A DNA stretch of 39,356 bases, from contig WLMZ01000019.1 of assembly GCA_009726095.1 (NCBI GenBank), positions 1-39,356 on the forward strand, given 5' to 3'. Shown in pieces: positions 32,710 through 39,356 of this stretch. The notes beneath the pieces were generated by a model. The model was not told where the DNA came from, did no database searches, and saw nothing but the letters and a program-made list of their open reading frames with translations. The stretch comes from Actinomycetota bacterium. Lineage in GTDB: Bacteria; Actinomycetota; Acidimicrobiia; Acidimicrobiales; Ilumatobacteraceae. Each line of letters opens with the position of its first letter. Position 1 is the first letter of the stretch. A program made the position numbers and the translations under genes.

Positions 32710-35055
32710 TCAGGCGGTGGCGACCAGAGCGGCATTTGCGATCTGGTCGGGGAGGAGATCGAAGAGACCGTACAGGTCGTGGATCGAACCACTTTGACCA
32801 AATGCATCAACCCCCACGGGCACGACGCGAGTCCCGAACACGCTGCCCAGCCAGGCCAGCGTATGGCTTGCTGCGTCGTGCACCGTGACGATGGGGAGGT
32901 GGCGTTCATGGGGAGCCAACAACGTCGCGAGGTGATGATCATCGGATGCCGCGGTGCCCGCGCGTGAGGCATCCCGGAGCCCGAGGCGCCAGTGCCGGTA
33001 GAGGCGGTCGGGGCTGGTGAGATCGAGCACGATCGCCGGCAACCCTTCGGCCTCGAGCAGTGCCGCTGCGGCGAGCACTTCGGGCATCACCGCACCGCAC
33101 GCAGCCAGCACCACCTGCGCTGGCTCGCCAGGTTCGAGGAGCCGGTACCCACCAGCAAGCACGTGCGCCCGAGAGGTGTGGGCACCGAGGCGCTGCACTG
33201 CGGAGTCGAACGGCGTCTGATCGAGCGCGCGTGTTGAAAGGCGCAGATAGAGGCTCTCGCCGTCGGTATCGGCCAGGCGCTGCAGCCCGTCACACAGCAA
33301 CCAGTCGAGTGCAGTTGCGAAAGCGGGTTCGGCATAGGCGAGGCCCGGCAGTTCCATGCCGATCGACGGCGTGATCGTTGACTGATGAGCGCCGCCTTCC
33401 GGTGCGAGTGTGATGCCAGCGGGGGTTCCCACCACGATGAAGCGTGCTCCGCTGTAGAGCGCGTAGATGAAGGCGTCGAGACCGCGGCACACGAACGGGT
33501 CGTAGACCGTGCCGATGGGGAGTAGGTGCTCTCCGTGCAGTTCGTGGCCAAGGCCGAGCGCGTGCAGCATCAGGAACAGGTTCATCTCGCTGATACCGAG
33601 TTCGATGTGGTGTCCGGCAGGTGCCTGACGCCAACGCAAGAGACGCCCCTCGCCGAGATAGTCGGGCTGTTCGTCAGGGTTGAAGACACCCATCTTGTTG
33701 ATCCAGCCACCGAGGTTGGTGCTCACGCTCACGTCGGGCGAGGTGGTGATCATCCGTTCGGCCACGCTGGAGATCGCGGCAAGCCCGGTGAGCAGGCGCC
33801 CGAATGTCTCCTGTGTGCTGACCGGCTTCTGCGTGAAGGCACCGACAGCATCGGGGATGGAGAGACGGGGTCGTGGCACGAGTGCACTGTTGTTCAACTC
33901 GCCGCCGGTGCGCGCGCAGAGGCGGCCCACTGCGGTGTCGTCGGCGAACCGATCCCACTCGGTGTCAGGCGTGAGTCCGAGTTCCTTGCGGAATACGTCG
34001 ATCTGGTCACGCGTGAGCAGCGCTGCGTGGTTCAACGGATCGCCGGCCATTGGCAGCCCGAAACCCTTCACGGTGTAGGCAAACACAACGCTCGGGCGAT
34101 CGGTGACAGCGTCGCACGAGCGATAGCTCTCGGCCAGCATGCTCAAGTCATGCCCGCCGAGGTTCTGGATCAGCGGAGCGAGTTCGGCTTCGCTGTAGTT
34201 GTCGATGAGATGTCGCACCGACGAATCCGCCGAGCGTAGGAACCGTTGGCGGAGCTCGGCACCCGTGAAGGCGAACAGCGACTGATACTCCTCGTTCGAC
34301 ATGGCGTCGATGTGGGCTCTCAACGCATCGCCGCCGGGCCGCCTGAAGGCCGCCTGGAGTCGGTGCCCGAACTTGGCTTCGATCACATGCCAACCGGCCC
34401 CCTCGAAGAACTCCATGTGCTTTTTGATCTTCTGTCCCGGGATGACGCGATCCAGGCTCTGGCGGTTGGCGTCGACCACCCACATCACGTTGCCGAGTCC
34501 TTGCAGCGCTGGATCTGCGATGGCCTCCCACACGTTGCCCTCGTCCAGTTCGGCGTCACCTGCCAGTGCAATGAACCGCGCTGGTGCCTCGGTCTGCAGG
34601 CCGAAGTGCGCCTCGACATAGCGCCGCGCTGCTGCCGCAAACAATGGTGCGACCACGCCGAGACCCACTGACCCGGTGGAGAAATCGGCCACATCAGGGT
34701 CCTTGGTGCGGCTGGGATACGCCTGCAGGCCACCGATCTCGCGCAGACCGGTGAGATATCGCCGATCGAGTTCGCCGGTGAGGTATTTGATCGCGTGGTA
34801 CACCGGCGATGCGTGAGGTTTCACGGCCACTTTGTCGTGGCCGCTCAGGTGGCCGAACCACAGCGACGTCATGATGCTCACCATCGACGCGCTCGATGCT
34901 TGATGACCGCCCACCTTCACCGATCCCGCAGAAGCGGGTCGGTCATGGTTCGCGTAATCGACCATGCGAACAGCGAGCCACAAGATGCGTCGTTGGACCT
35001 GTTCGAGGCTGTCGATGTCGAGTGGCGCCGATGCGATCGGCTCAATCAAGGTCAT
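32710..35055 (-). CDS. Homodimeric pyruvate dehydrogenase E1-like protein
   Basis: A 781-residue thiamine-diphosphate enzyme of the AceE/transketolase-like group. The TPP site is GDAELDEGNVWEA...VVDANRQ, and other family blocks are SAGSVKVGGHQASSASM, KPHASPVYHAIKYLTG, ISEMNLFLMLHALGL and APEGGAHQSTITPSIG. It is shorter than AceE of E. coli or mycobacteria (near 890-900) and no E2 or E3 gene adjoins it, so the exact 2-oxoacid and partner are open. ATG 35055 is 6 bases after TATGGT, likely leaderless; the motif TATGGTGCA is repeated 13 bases earlier. It is divergent from RidA (40 bases between starts). Confidence 0.88.
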   Translation of the reverse strand: MTLIEPIASAPLDIDSLEQVQRRILWLAVRMVDYANHDRPASAGSVKVGGHQASSASMVSIMTSLWFGHLSGHDKVAVKPHASPVYHAIKYLTGELDRRYLTGLREIGGLQAYPSRTKDPDVADFSTGSVGLGVVAPLFAAAARRYVEAHFGLQTEAPARFIALAGDAELDEGNVWEAIADPALQGLGNVMWVVDANRQSLDRVIPGQKIKKHMEFFEGAGWHVIEAKFGHRLQAAFRRPGGDALRAHIDAMSNEEYQSLFAFTGAELRQRFLRSADSSVRHLIDNYSEAELAPLIQNLGGHDLSMLAESYRSCDAVTDRPSVVFAYTVKGFGLPMAGDPLNHAALLTRDQIDVFRKELGLTPDTEWDRFADDTAVGRLCARTGGELNNSALVPRPRLSIPDAVGAFTQKPVSTQETFGRLLTGLAAISSVAERMITTSPDVSVSTNLGGWINKMGVFNPDEQPDYLGEGRLLRWRQAPAGHHIELGISEMNLFLMLHALGLGHELHGEHLLPIGTVYDPFVCRGLDAFIYALYSGARFIVVGTPAGITLAPEGGAHQSTITPSIGMELPGLAYAEPAFATALDWLLCDGLQRLADTDGESLYLRLSTRALDQTPFDSAVQRLGAHTSRAHVLAGGYRLLEPGEPAQVVLAACGAVMPEVLAAAALLEAEGLPAIVLDLTSPDRLYRHWRLGLRDASRAGTAASDDHHLATLLAPHERHLPIVTVHDAASHTLAWLGSVFGTRVVPVGVDAFGQSGSIHDLYGLFDLLPDQIANAALVATA

Positions 35056-35095
35056 TGGTGCACCATAGGGTTGCACCATACGCGACAATCGAGCA

Positions 35096-35479
35096 ATGAA
35101 CCGTGAGATCTCCCCCCAGACGATTGCCCCGCCGGCAGCAAACTATGCCCATGCCGTGCTGGTGGAGAACCCACAGCGGACCCTGCACATGTCGGGTGTG
35201 GTGCCGGTGGCTCCCGACGGCACCGTGCCGCAGGGACTACACGAGCAGACCGAGGTGGTGTGGGCCAACATCGTTGCCGTCCTCGCCGAGGCATCGATGA
35301 CCGTGCGCGACATCGTGTCGATCACCACGTACGTGGTCAACAGCGAGCCATTGGCCGATGTGATGGCGGTGCGCGACCGCGTGTTGGGCGGACATCGCGT
35401 GGCCAGCACCCTGGTCACCGTGCCGGCGTTGGCTCGCCCGGCGTGGCGGTTGGAGATCGCCGTCATCGCGGCCGTCTAG
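35096..35479 (+). CDS. RidA family reactive enamine/imine deaminase
   Basis: A 127-residue RidA/YjgF-type protein, a trimer that hydrolyses reactive 2-aminoacrylate-like imines. Typical blocks: [47 protein letters not shown], and [14 protein letters not shown]. The Arg that holds the substrate carboxylate would be the one before PAWRLEI. It starts 40 bases from the divergent dehydrogenase gene; GACAAT ends 6 bases before the ATG as a weak -10. The mutase gene follows 35 bases later. Confidence 0.92.
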   Translation: MNREISPQTIAPPAANYAHAVLVENPQRTLHMSGVVPVAPDGTVPQGLHEQTEVVWANIVAVLAEASMTVRDIVSITTYVVNSEPLADVMAVRDRVLGGHRVASTLVTVPALARPAWRLEIAVIAAV

Positions 35480-35514
35480 GCGGTGATGGCCGCTTGGTCG
35501 TACGCTCGTTGTTC

Positions 35515-37095
35515 GTGAGCGACGACAAACGCACAGACTCTGGTATCGAGATCAAGGCCCTCTACGACGAGAGCGATCTTGCCGATTGGGACGCGCAGGC
35601 CCAACTCGGGGCGCCCGGCACGCCGCCGTACACACGTGGTGTCTACCCCACGATGTACCGCGGCAAGTTGTGGACCATGCGCCAGTACGCCGGGTTCGGC
35701 ACGGCGTCGTCCACCAACGAGCGGTTCAAGTTCCTGCTCCAGGCTGGCCAGACCGGGTTGAGCTGTGCGTTCGACCTGCCCACCCAGATGGGCTACGACA
35801 GCGATCATCCCCGCGCCGAGGGCGAGGTCGGCAAGGTGGGCGTGGCCATCGATTCCATGGCCGACATGCGCATGCTGCTGGCCGGCCTGCCGCTGGACAA
35901 GGTCACCACCAGCATGACCATCAACTCCACCGGTGCCATCTTGCTGCTCATGTACGAACTGGTCGCCGAGGAACAGGGGGTGCCGTCCACCGCGATCAGC
36001 GGCACCATCCAGAACGACCTGCTCAAGGAATACATCGCCCGCGGCACCTATGTGTACCCGCCCAAGCCGAGCATGCGTGTCATCACCGACATCTTCGCCT
36101 ACTGCAGCCAGCACGTGCCGCGGTGGAACACCATCTCCATCAGCGGCTACCACATCCGCGAGGCCGGCTCCACCGCCGTGCAGGAGATCGCGTTCACCAT
36201 CGCCAACGGCATTGCATACGTCGAAGCCGCGATCGCCGCAGGCCTCGACATCGACGATTTCGCCCCCCGCCTCAGCTTCTTCTGGAACGCGCACAACAAC
36301 TTCTTCGAAGAGGTCGCCAAGTTCCGTGCCTCGCGCCGCATCTGGTACAAGCTCATGACCGAGCGGTTCGGGGCAAAGAAGGAAGCGTCGAAGCTGTTGC
36401 GTTTCCACACCCAGACCGGTGGTTCCACGCTGACCGCCCAGCAGCCAGAGACCAACATCGTGCGCGTCGCCGTGCAGTCGATGGCGGCAGTGATGGGCGG
36501 CACGCAGAGCCTGCACACCAATGGCTACGACGAGGCGCTCAGCCTTCCCACCGAGCGGGCCGCACGGATCGCGCTGCGCACTCAGCAGGTCATCGGCTAC
36601 GAGAGCGGCATCGTCGACACGCCCGACCCATTGGCGGGCAGCTACTTTGTCGAGACGCTCACCGACGAGGTCGAGCGGTTGGCGTGGGAGTACATCGCCC
36701 GGATCGACGACATGGGTGGAGCTGTAGAGGCCATCGAGGCCGGGTTCCAGATGGACGAGATCGAGCAGGCAGCGTACGAGTACGCCAAGTCCATCGACGA
36801 CGACGAGCGCGTCATCGTGGGCGTCAACATGTTCACGCTCGACAACGAGCCCGAACCCGATGTGTTCCCGGTGGACCCACTGCTCGAAGGCGGCCAGAAA
36901 GATCGCCTTGCTGCGTACAAGGCCAACCGTGACCACGCCGCAGTTGCGGCTCGTCTCGAGGATCTGCGGGTTGCCGCCCGCGGATCTGACAACGTGCTGT
37001 ATCCGATGAAGGAAGCCCTGCGTGCGGATGCAACCCTCGGCGAGATCAGCGATGCCCTGCGCGACGTGTTCGGGGTCTACCAACCCGGCCGATAA
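35515..37095 (+). CDS. B12-dependent acyl-CoA mutase large subunit
   Basis: A 526-residue catalytic (TIM-barrel) subunit of the methylmalonyl-CoA mutase family: [83 protein letters not shown] and [15 protein letters not shown]. It has no C-terminal B12-binding domain, so a separate small subunit is needed; none is in the window. Tyr in RQYAGF and Arg in ARGTY match the carboxylate-binding pair of methylmalonyl-CoA mutase, hinting at a dicarboxylic substrate, but a related branched acyl-CoA is possible. GTG at 35515 follows TACGCT by 8 bases. The stop TAA is followed in frame by a truncated luciferase-like gene. Confidence 0.92.
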   Translation: MSDDKRTDSGIEIKALYDESDLADWDAQAQLGAPGTPPYTRGVYPTMYRGKLWTMRQYAGFGTASSTNERFKFLLQAGQTGLSCAFDLPTQMGYDSDHPRAEGEVGKVGVAIDSMADMRMLLAGLPLDKVTTSMTINSTGAILLLMYELVAEEQGVPSTAISGTIQNDLLKEYIARGTYVYPPKPSMRVITDIFAYCSQHVPRWNTISISGYHIREAGSTAVQEIAFTIANGIAYVEAAIAAGLDIDDFAPRLSFFWNAHNNFFEEVAKFRASRRIWYKLMTERFGAKKEASKLLRFHTQTGGSTLTAQQPETNIVRVAVQSMAAVMGGTQSLHTNGYDEALSLPTERAARIALRTQQVIGYESGIVDTPDPLAGSYFVETLTDEVERLAWEYIARIDDMGGAVEAIEAGFQMDEIEQAAYEYAKSIDDDERVIVGVNMFTLDNEPEPDVFPVDPLLEGGQKDRLAAYKANRDHAAVAARLEDLRVAARGSDNVLYPMKEALRADATLGEISDALRDVFGVYQPGR

Positions 37096-38028
37096 CAACG
37101 GCGCATCGCCTATCAGAACACCATCGAGCAGGCAGTCGCTGCGGACAAGCTCGGCTGGCATGCGTTCTGGACTGTCGAGCACCACTTCCTCAGCGAGTAC
37201 AGCCACTGCTCGAACCCCGAGGTGCTCTACGGGGCGATCGCCGCGCGCACCGAGAACCTGCGCCTCGGCTACGGCGTGCGGTTGATGCCCGCGCCGTACA
37301 ACCATCCGGTGCGCACCGCCGAGTCGGTTGCCGTGCTCGATCTCATCTCCAACGGCCGTGTCGATTTCGGCACCGGTCGATCCAGCACGCGTCTCGAACT
37401 CGAGGGGTTCGGCATCGATCCCCATGCCACCCGCGCGATGTGGCTCGAAGCCGTCGGCCACGTGGTCGGCTGCTGGGCCAACGACGAATACGAGTTCACG
37501 GGCGACACCTGGAGCATGCCGAAGCGGCGGGTGCTGCCCGAGGAGATCAAGCGCAAGTTCGACATCTATCGCGAGGCCCAGCGCCGTTGCACCGACCCGA
37601 TCGGCAAGTTCATCAACTCCACAGCGACCACCTTCACGATGATGAACATGGCGCCCACCCGGGCCGAGGCCGAAGACGTCGCCAGGCGCAGCTTCGAGTG
37701 GTACCCGAAAGCGGGGGCGCGCATCATCGGTTCGCTCGCCGAATGGATGGCCGAACGCGATCAGGAACTCGGCAACTACTCATACGCGCAGGGCATGCAC
37801 GACCACGACAAGGATGGCTCGCTCGATCTACTCACGCTCGACATCGCGCAGATGATGGGTGCGTGCGCGTGTGGCACGCCCGACGACGCGATCGAGATCT
37901 GCCGTCGTTGCGAGGCGGCAGGAGTGGACCTACTGCTGTGCCTCGTGAACCCCTATGACATCGCCCACGAGAAGGTCATGCAGACCATCGAGCTGGTCGG
38001 CAAGCACGTCATCCCGCACTTCGCCTGA
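37096..38028 (+). pseudogene. Truncated luciferase-like flavin monooxygenase
   Basis: About 310 codons of an LLM-class flavin-dependent oxidoreductase in the same frame as the mutase, directly after its TAA. Family blocks are intact: AYQNTIEQAVAADKLGWHAFWTVEHHFLSEYSH, RLGYGVRLMPAPYNHPVRTAESVAVLDLISNGRVDFGTGRSS, and the end GVDLLLCLVNPYDIAHEKVMQTIELVGKHVIPHF. The first 20-25 residues (usual start MKFGIFYE..LPRPW) are absent and there is no ATG, GTG, TTG or CTG in frame until GTG at 37222, which would lose the first barrel strands and the EHH motif. It is therefore probably the product of a deletion that joined two genes, unless an unusual start (ATC) or readthrough is used. Confidence 0.8.
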
Positions 38029-38137
38029 GCCCACCTCGTCGGCAGCCAGTCTCCGACGACATCGGGGGCAAATCCACCGCACCCACACGCCGCTTGCCCG
38101 CGGTGCGGGCGATGCCGCGCGACGACGCGTCACCGAA

Positions 38138-38178
38138 GTTGCGCCTCCGGGGCCCGTCTTGGGCCTGTGCGGCGCAAC
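38138..38178. repeat. 41-bp interrupted palindrome between convergent genes
   Basis: GTTGCGCC (38138-38145) and GGCGCAAC (38171-38178) form an outer 8-base-pair stem; GGCCC (38151-38155) and GGGCC (38161-38165) form an inner stem with loop GTCTT, with 5-base internal loops on both sides. It lies in the 180-base gap between the luciferase-like gene and dapD and may act as a terminator for the plus-strand transcript or be a mobile palindrome relic. Confidence 0.5.
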
Positions 38179-38180
38179 CT

Positions 38181-38206
38181 CGCCGGGGACGGTACGTCCC
38201 GGGGCG
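38181..38206 (-). terminator. Hairpin after dapD
   Basis: GGGACG-GTA-CGTCCC with flanking CGCC and GGCG forms a strong GC hairpin 3 bases past the dapD stop. No T tract follows; probably a terminator for the lysS-dapD transcript. Confidence 0.55.
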
Positions 38207-38208
38207 GG

Positions 38209-39126
38209 TCAGTTCTTGTGGAGGTCGTGGTTCAGGCCGTCCCATTTCACTGACCGGGCGATGGCCTCCACCGCTCCGGTCTGGCTGTTGCGGCGATACA
38301 GCAGGCCACCCGCACCGCTGAGCGCGCGGGCCTTGACGATCTCGCCATCGGGCAGTTTCACCAGGGTGCCGGCCGTGATGTACAGGCCGGCCTCGACGAC
38401 GCATTCGTCACCGAGGCTGATACCGATACCGGCCTCGGCGCCCAGCAGGCAGCGTTCGCCGATGGACACGACCTCTTTGCCGCCACCCGACAGCGTGCCC
38501 ATGATCGAGGCGCCGCCGCCGATGTCGCTGCCGTCGCCCACGATGACACCGGCCGAGATGCGTCCCTCGACCATCGAGACGCCGAGCGTGCCGGCGTTGA
38601 AGTTGACGAACCCCTCATGCATGACCGTGGTGCCCTCGGCAAGGTGTGCGCCGAGACGGACGCGATCGGCGTCGGCAATGCGAACGCCCGAGGGCACGAC
38701 ATAGTCGGTCATTCGTGGGAACTTGTCGATGCCGTGAATGGTCAGGATCTGGCCGGCAGCGCGGACGCGCATGCGCACGTTGTCGATGGTGGCGATGGCG
38801 CACGGCCCGAGGTTGGTCCATGCCACGTTGGTGAGCAACCCGAACGCTCCATCGAGGTTGATGGTGCGCGGTTGCATCAGGCGATGCGAGAGCAGGTGCA
38901 GCCGCAGGTAGACATCGGAGGTGGTGGTTGGCGCCGTCGAGGTGTCGATGCGCACGTCGACCGCAACCGTCTCGACATCGCGTACGTGGTCGTGATGGCA
39001 CAATGCGGCCAGGTCATCGGCGACTGCGGTCGGGGGAGTGTCCATGCCGAGGTGCCGGTACCAGGTGTCGAGCACGGAGCCATCGGCGGCGATGGTCGCG
39101 ATGCCGCGACCCCAGGCGAGTGTCAT
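38209..39126 (-). CDS. dapD: Tetrahydrodipicolinate N-succinyltransferase (DapD)
   Basis: A 305-residue enzyme of lysine/diaminopimelate synthesis, transferring succinyl from succinyl-CoA to tetrahydrodipicolinate. It is of the actinobacterial type (317 residues in M. tuberculosis): start [17 protein letters not shown], middle [45 protein letters not shown], left-handed beta-helix built from hexapeptide repeats ([23 protein letters not shown]), and a C-terminal [19 protein letters not shown] lies 9 bases before ATG 39126. It follows lysS with 1 base between stop and start, so the two form an operon, an unusual but sensible pairing for lysine. Confidence 0.95.
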   Translation of the reverse strand: MTLAWGRGIATIAADGSVLDTWYRHLGMDTPPTAVADDLAALCHHDHVRDVETVAVDVRIDTSTAPTTTSDVYLRLHLLSHRLMQPRTINLDGAFGLLTNVAWTNLGPCAIATIDNVRMRVRAAGQILTIHGIDKFPRMTDYVVPSGVRIADADRVRLGAHLAEGTTVMHEGFVNFNAGTLGVSMVEGRISAGVIVGDGSDIGGGASIMGTLSGGGKEVVSIGERCLLGAEAGIGISLGDECVVEAGLYITAGTLVKLPDGEIVKARALSGAGGLLYRRNSQTGAVEAIARSVKWDGLNHDLHKN

Positions 39127-39127
39127 G

Positions 39128-39356
39128 TCAGAAAACCTCCGGACGCAGGGTGGGGAACAGAATGACTTCTTTGATCGAATGTACGCCACTGAGCAGCATG
39201 ACCACGCGGTCCATGCCCACGCCGAGCCCACCCGTGGGCGGCAGGCCGTATTCGAGCGCCCGGATGTAGTCCTCGTCGCAGCCGAATGCCTCTTCGTCGC
39301 CGAGGTCCTTGGCCAACTGTTCGTCTTCGAACCGCAGCCGCTGTTCCACCGGATCG
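39128..39356 (-). CDS. lysS: Lysyl-tRNA synthetase, C-terminal part only
   Basis: The last 75 residues of a class II lysyl-tRNA synthetase; the rest lies beyond the right edge. [24 protein letters not shown] leads to class II motif 3, [19 protein letters not shown], and the usual end [15 protein letters not shown]. It charges tRNA(Lys) with lysine. Its stop is one base from the dapD start. Confidence 0.95.
   Translation of the reverse strand, partial: DPVEQRLRFEDEQLAKDLGDEEAFGCDEDYIRALEYGLPPTGGLGVGMDRVVMLLSGVHSIKEVILFPTLRPEVF

Noticed and set aside
37222-38028. GTG at 37222 as the true start of the luciferase-like gene
   Set aside because: Family motifs (AYQNTIEQA, VEHHFLSEYSH) continue in frame upstream of it.

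Overview
The window is high-GC, densely packed DNA of an actinobacterium. An Acidimicrobiia-type (Ilumatobacter-like) lineage is my best guess. It rests on a mycobacterial-type dnaE2 with a Gram-positive-type LexA box, a DUF3039 protein, the actinobacterial form of DapD, a B12-dependent acyl-CoA mutase and many leaderless genes; it is inference, since no rRNA is present. No rRNA, tRNA, CRISPR array, IS element or phage region was seen. The left edge cuts a type IV prepilin and the right edge cuts lysS.

Layout. 1-4.3 kb: prepilin (minus) divergent from SOS-controlled dnaE2. 4.3-6.2 kb: a minus-strand run (winged-helix protein with a pentapeptide tail, DUF3039, ABM monooxygenase, NUDIX) divergent from a FmdB-like zinc ribbon. 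6.3-7.9 kb: a putative leaderless Ala/Val-rich leader peptide and an ACT-domain malic enzyme. 8-11.3 kb (minus): an ABC-exporter-like protein with a decayed ATPase fused to a cyclic-nucleotide-binding domain, a RadC/JAMM-like protein without metal ligands, and a small DUF2007-like protein. 11.4 kb: an ArsC-family gene whose catalytic Cys codon is TGA, followed at once by a strong SECIS-like hairpin; this is a selenoprotein and the most striking item here. 11.8-15.3 kb (minus): acyl-CoA dehydrogenase, carotenoid oxygenase, SRPBCC protein, GlsB-like membrane protein. 15.4-19.1 kb: a heterodimeric ABC exporter. 19.1-21.8 kb: cupredoxin-like lipoprotein, divergent MarR/DODA-type dioxygenase pair with a visible operator, YceI protein. 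22-25.8 kb: leucyl aminopeptidase and an OafA-like acyltransferase. 25.9-28.7 kb (minus): unknown conserved protein and a secreted subtilase with fibronectin III repeats. 28.8-31.9 kb: sirtuin, rhodanese-MoeB fusion, lipoprotein. 31.9-35.1 kb (minus): class II aldolase and a homodimeric pyruvate-dehydrogenase-E1-like enzyme. 35.1-38.0 kb: RidA, acyl-CoA mutase large subunit, and a 5'-truncated luciferase-like monooxygenase in frame behind the mutase stop. 38.2-39.4 kb (minus): dapD and the end of lysS.

How it fits together. This looks like ordinary chromosome of an aerobic heterotroph (pyruvate and acyl-CoA metabolism, lysine synthesis, protein turnover, envelope modification, mutagenic repair), not a mobile island. 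Expression is unusual: at least thirteen start codons lie exactly 6-7 nt after a TANNNT-type -10 hexamer, so leaderless transcription seems to be the rule. This pattern fixed several start codons and supports translation of the small leader ORF and the arsC start.
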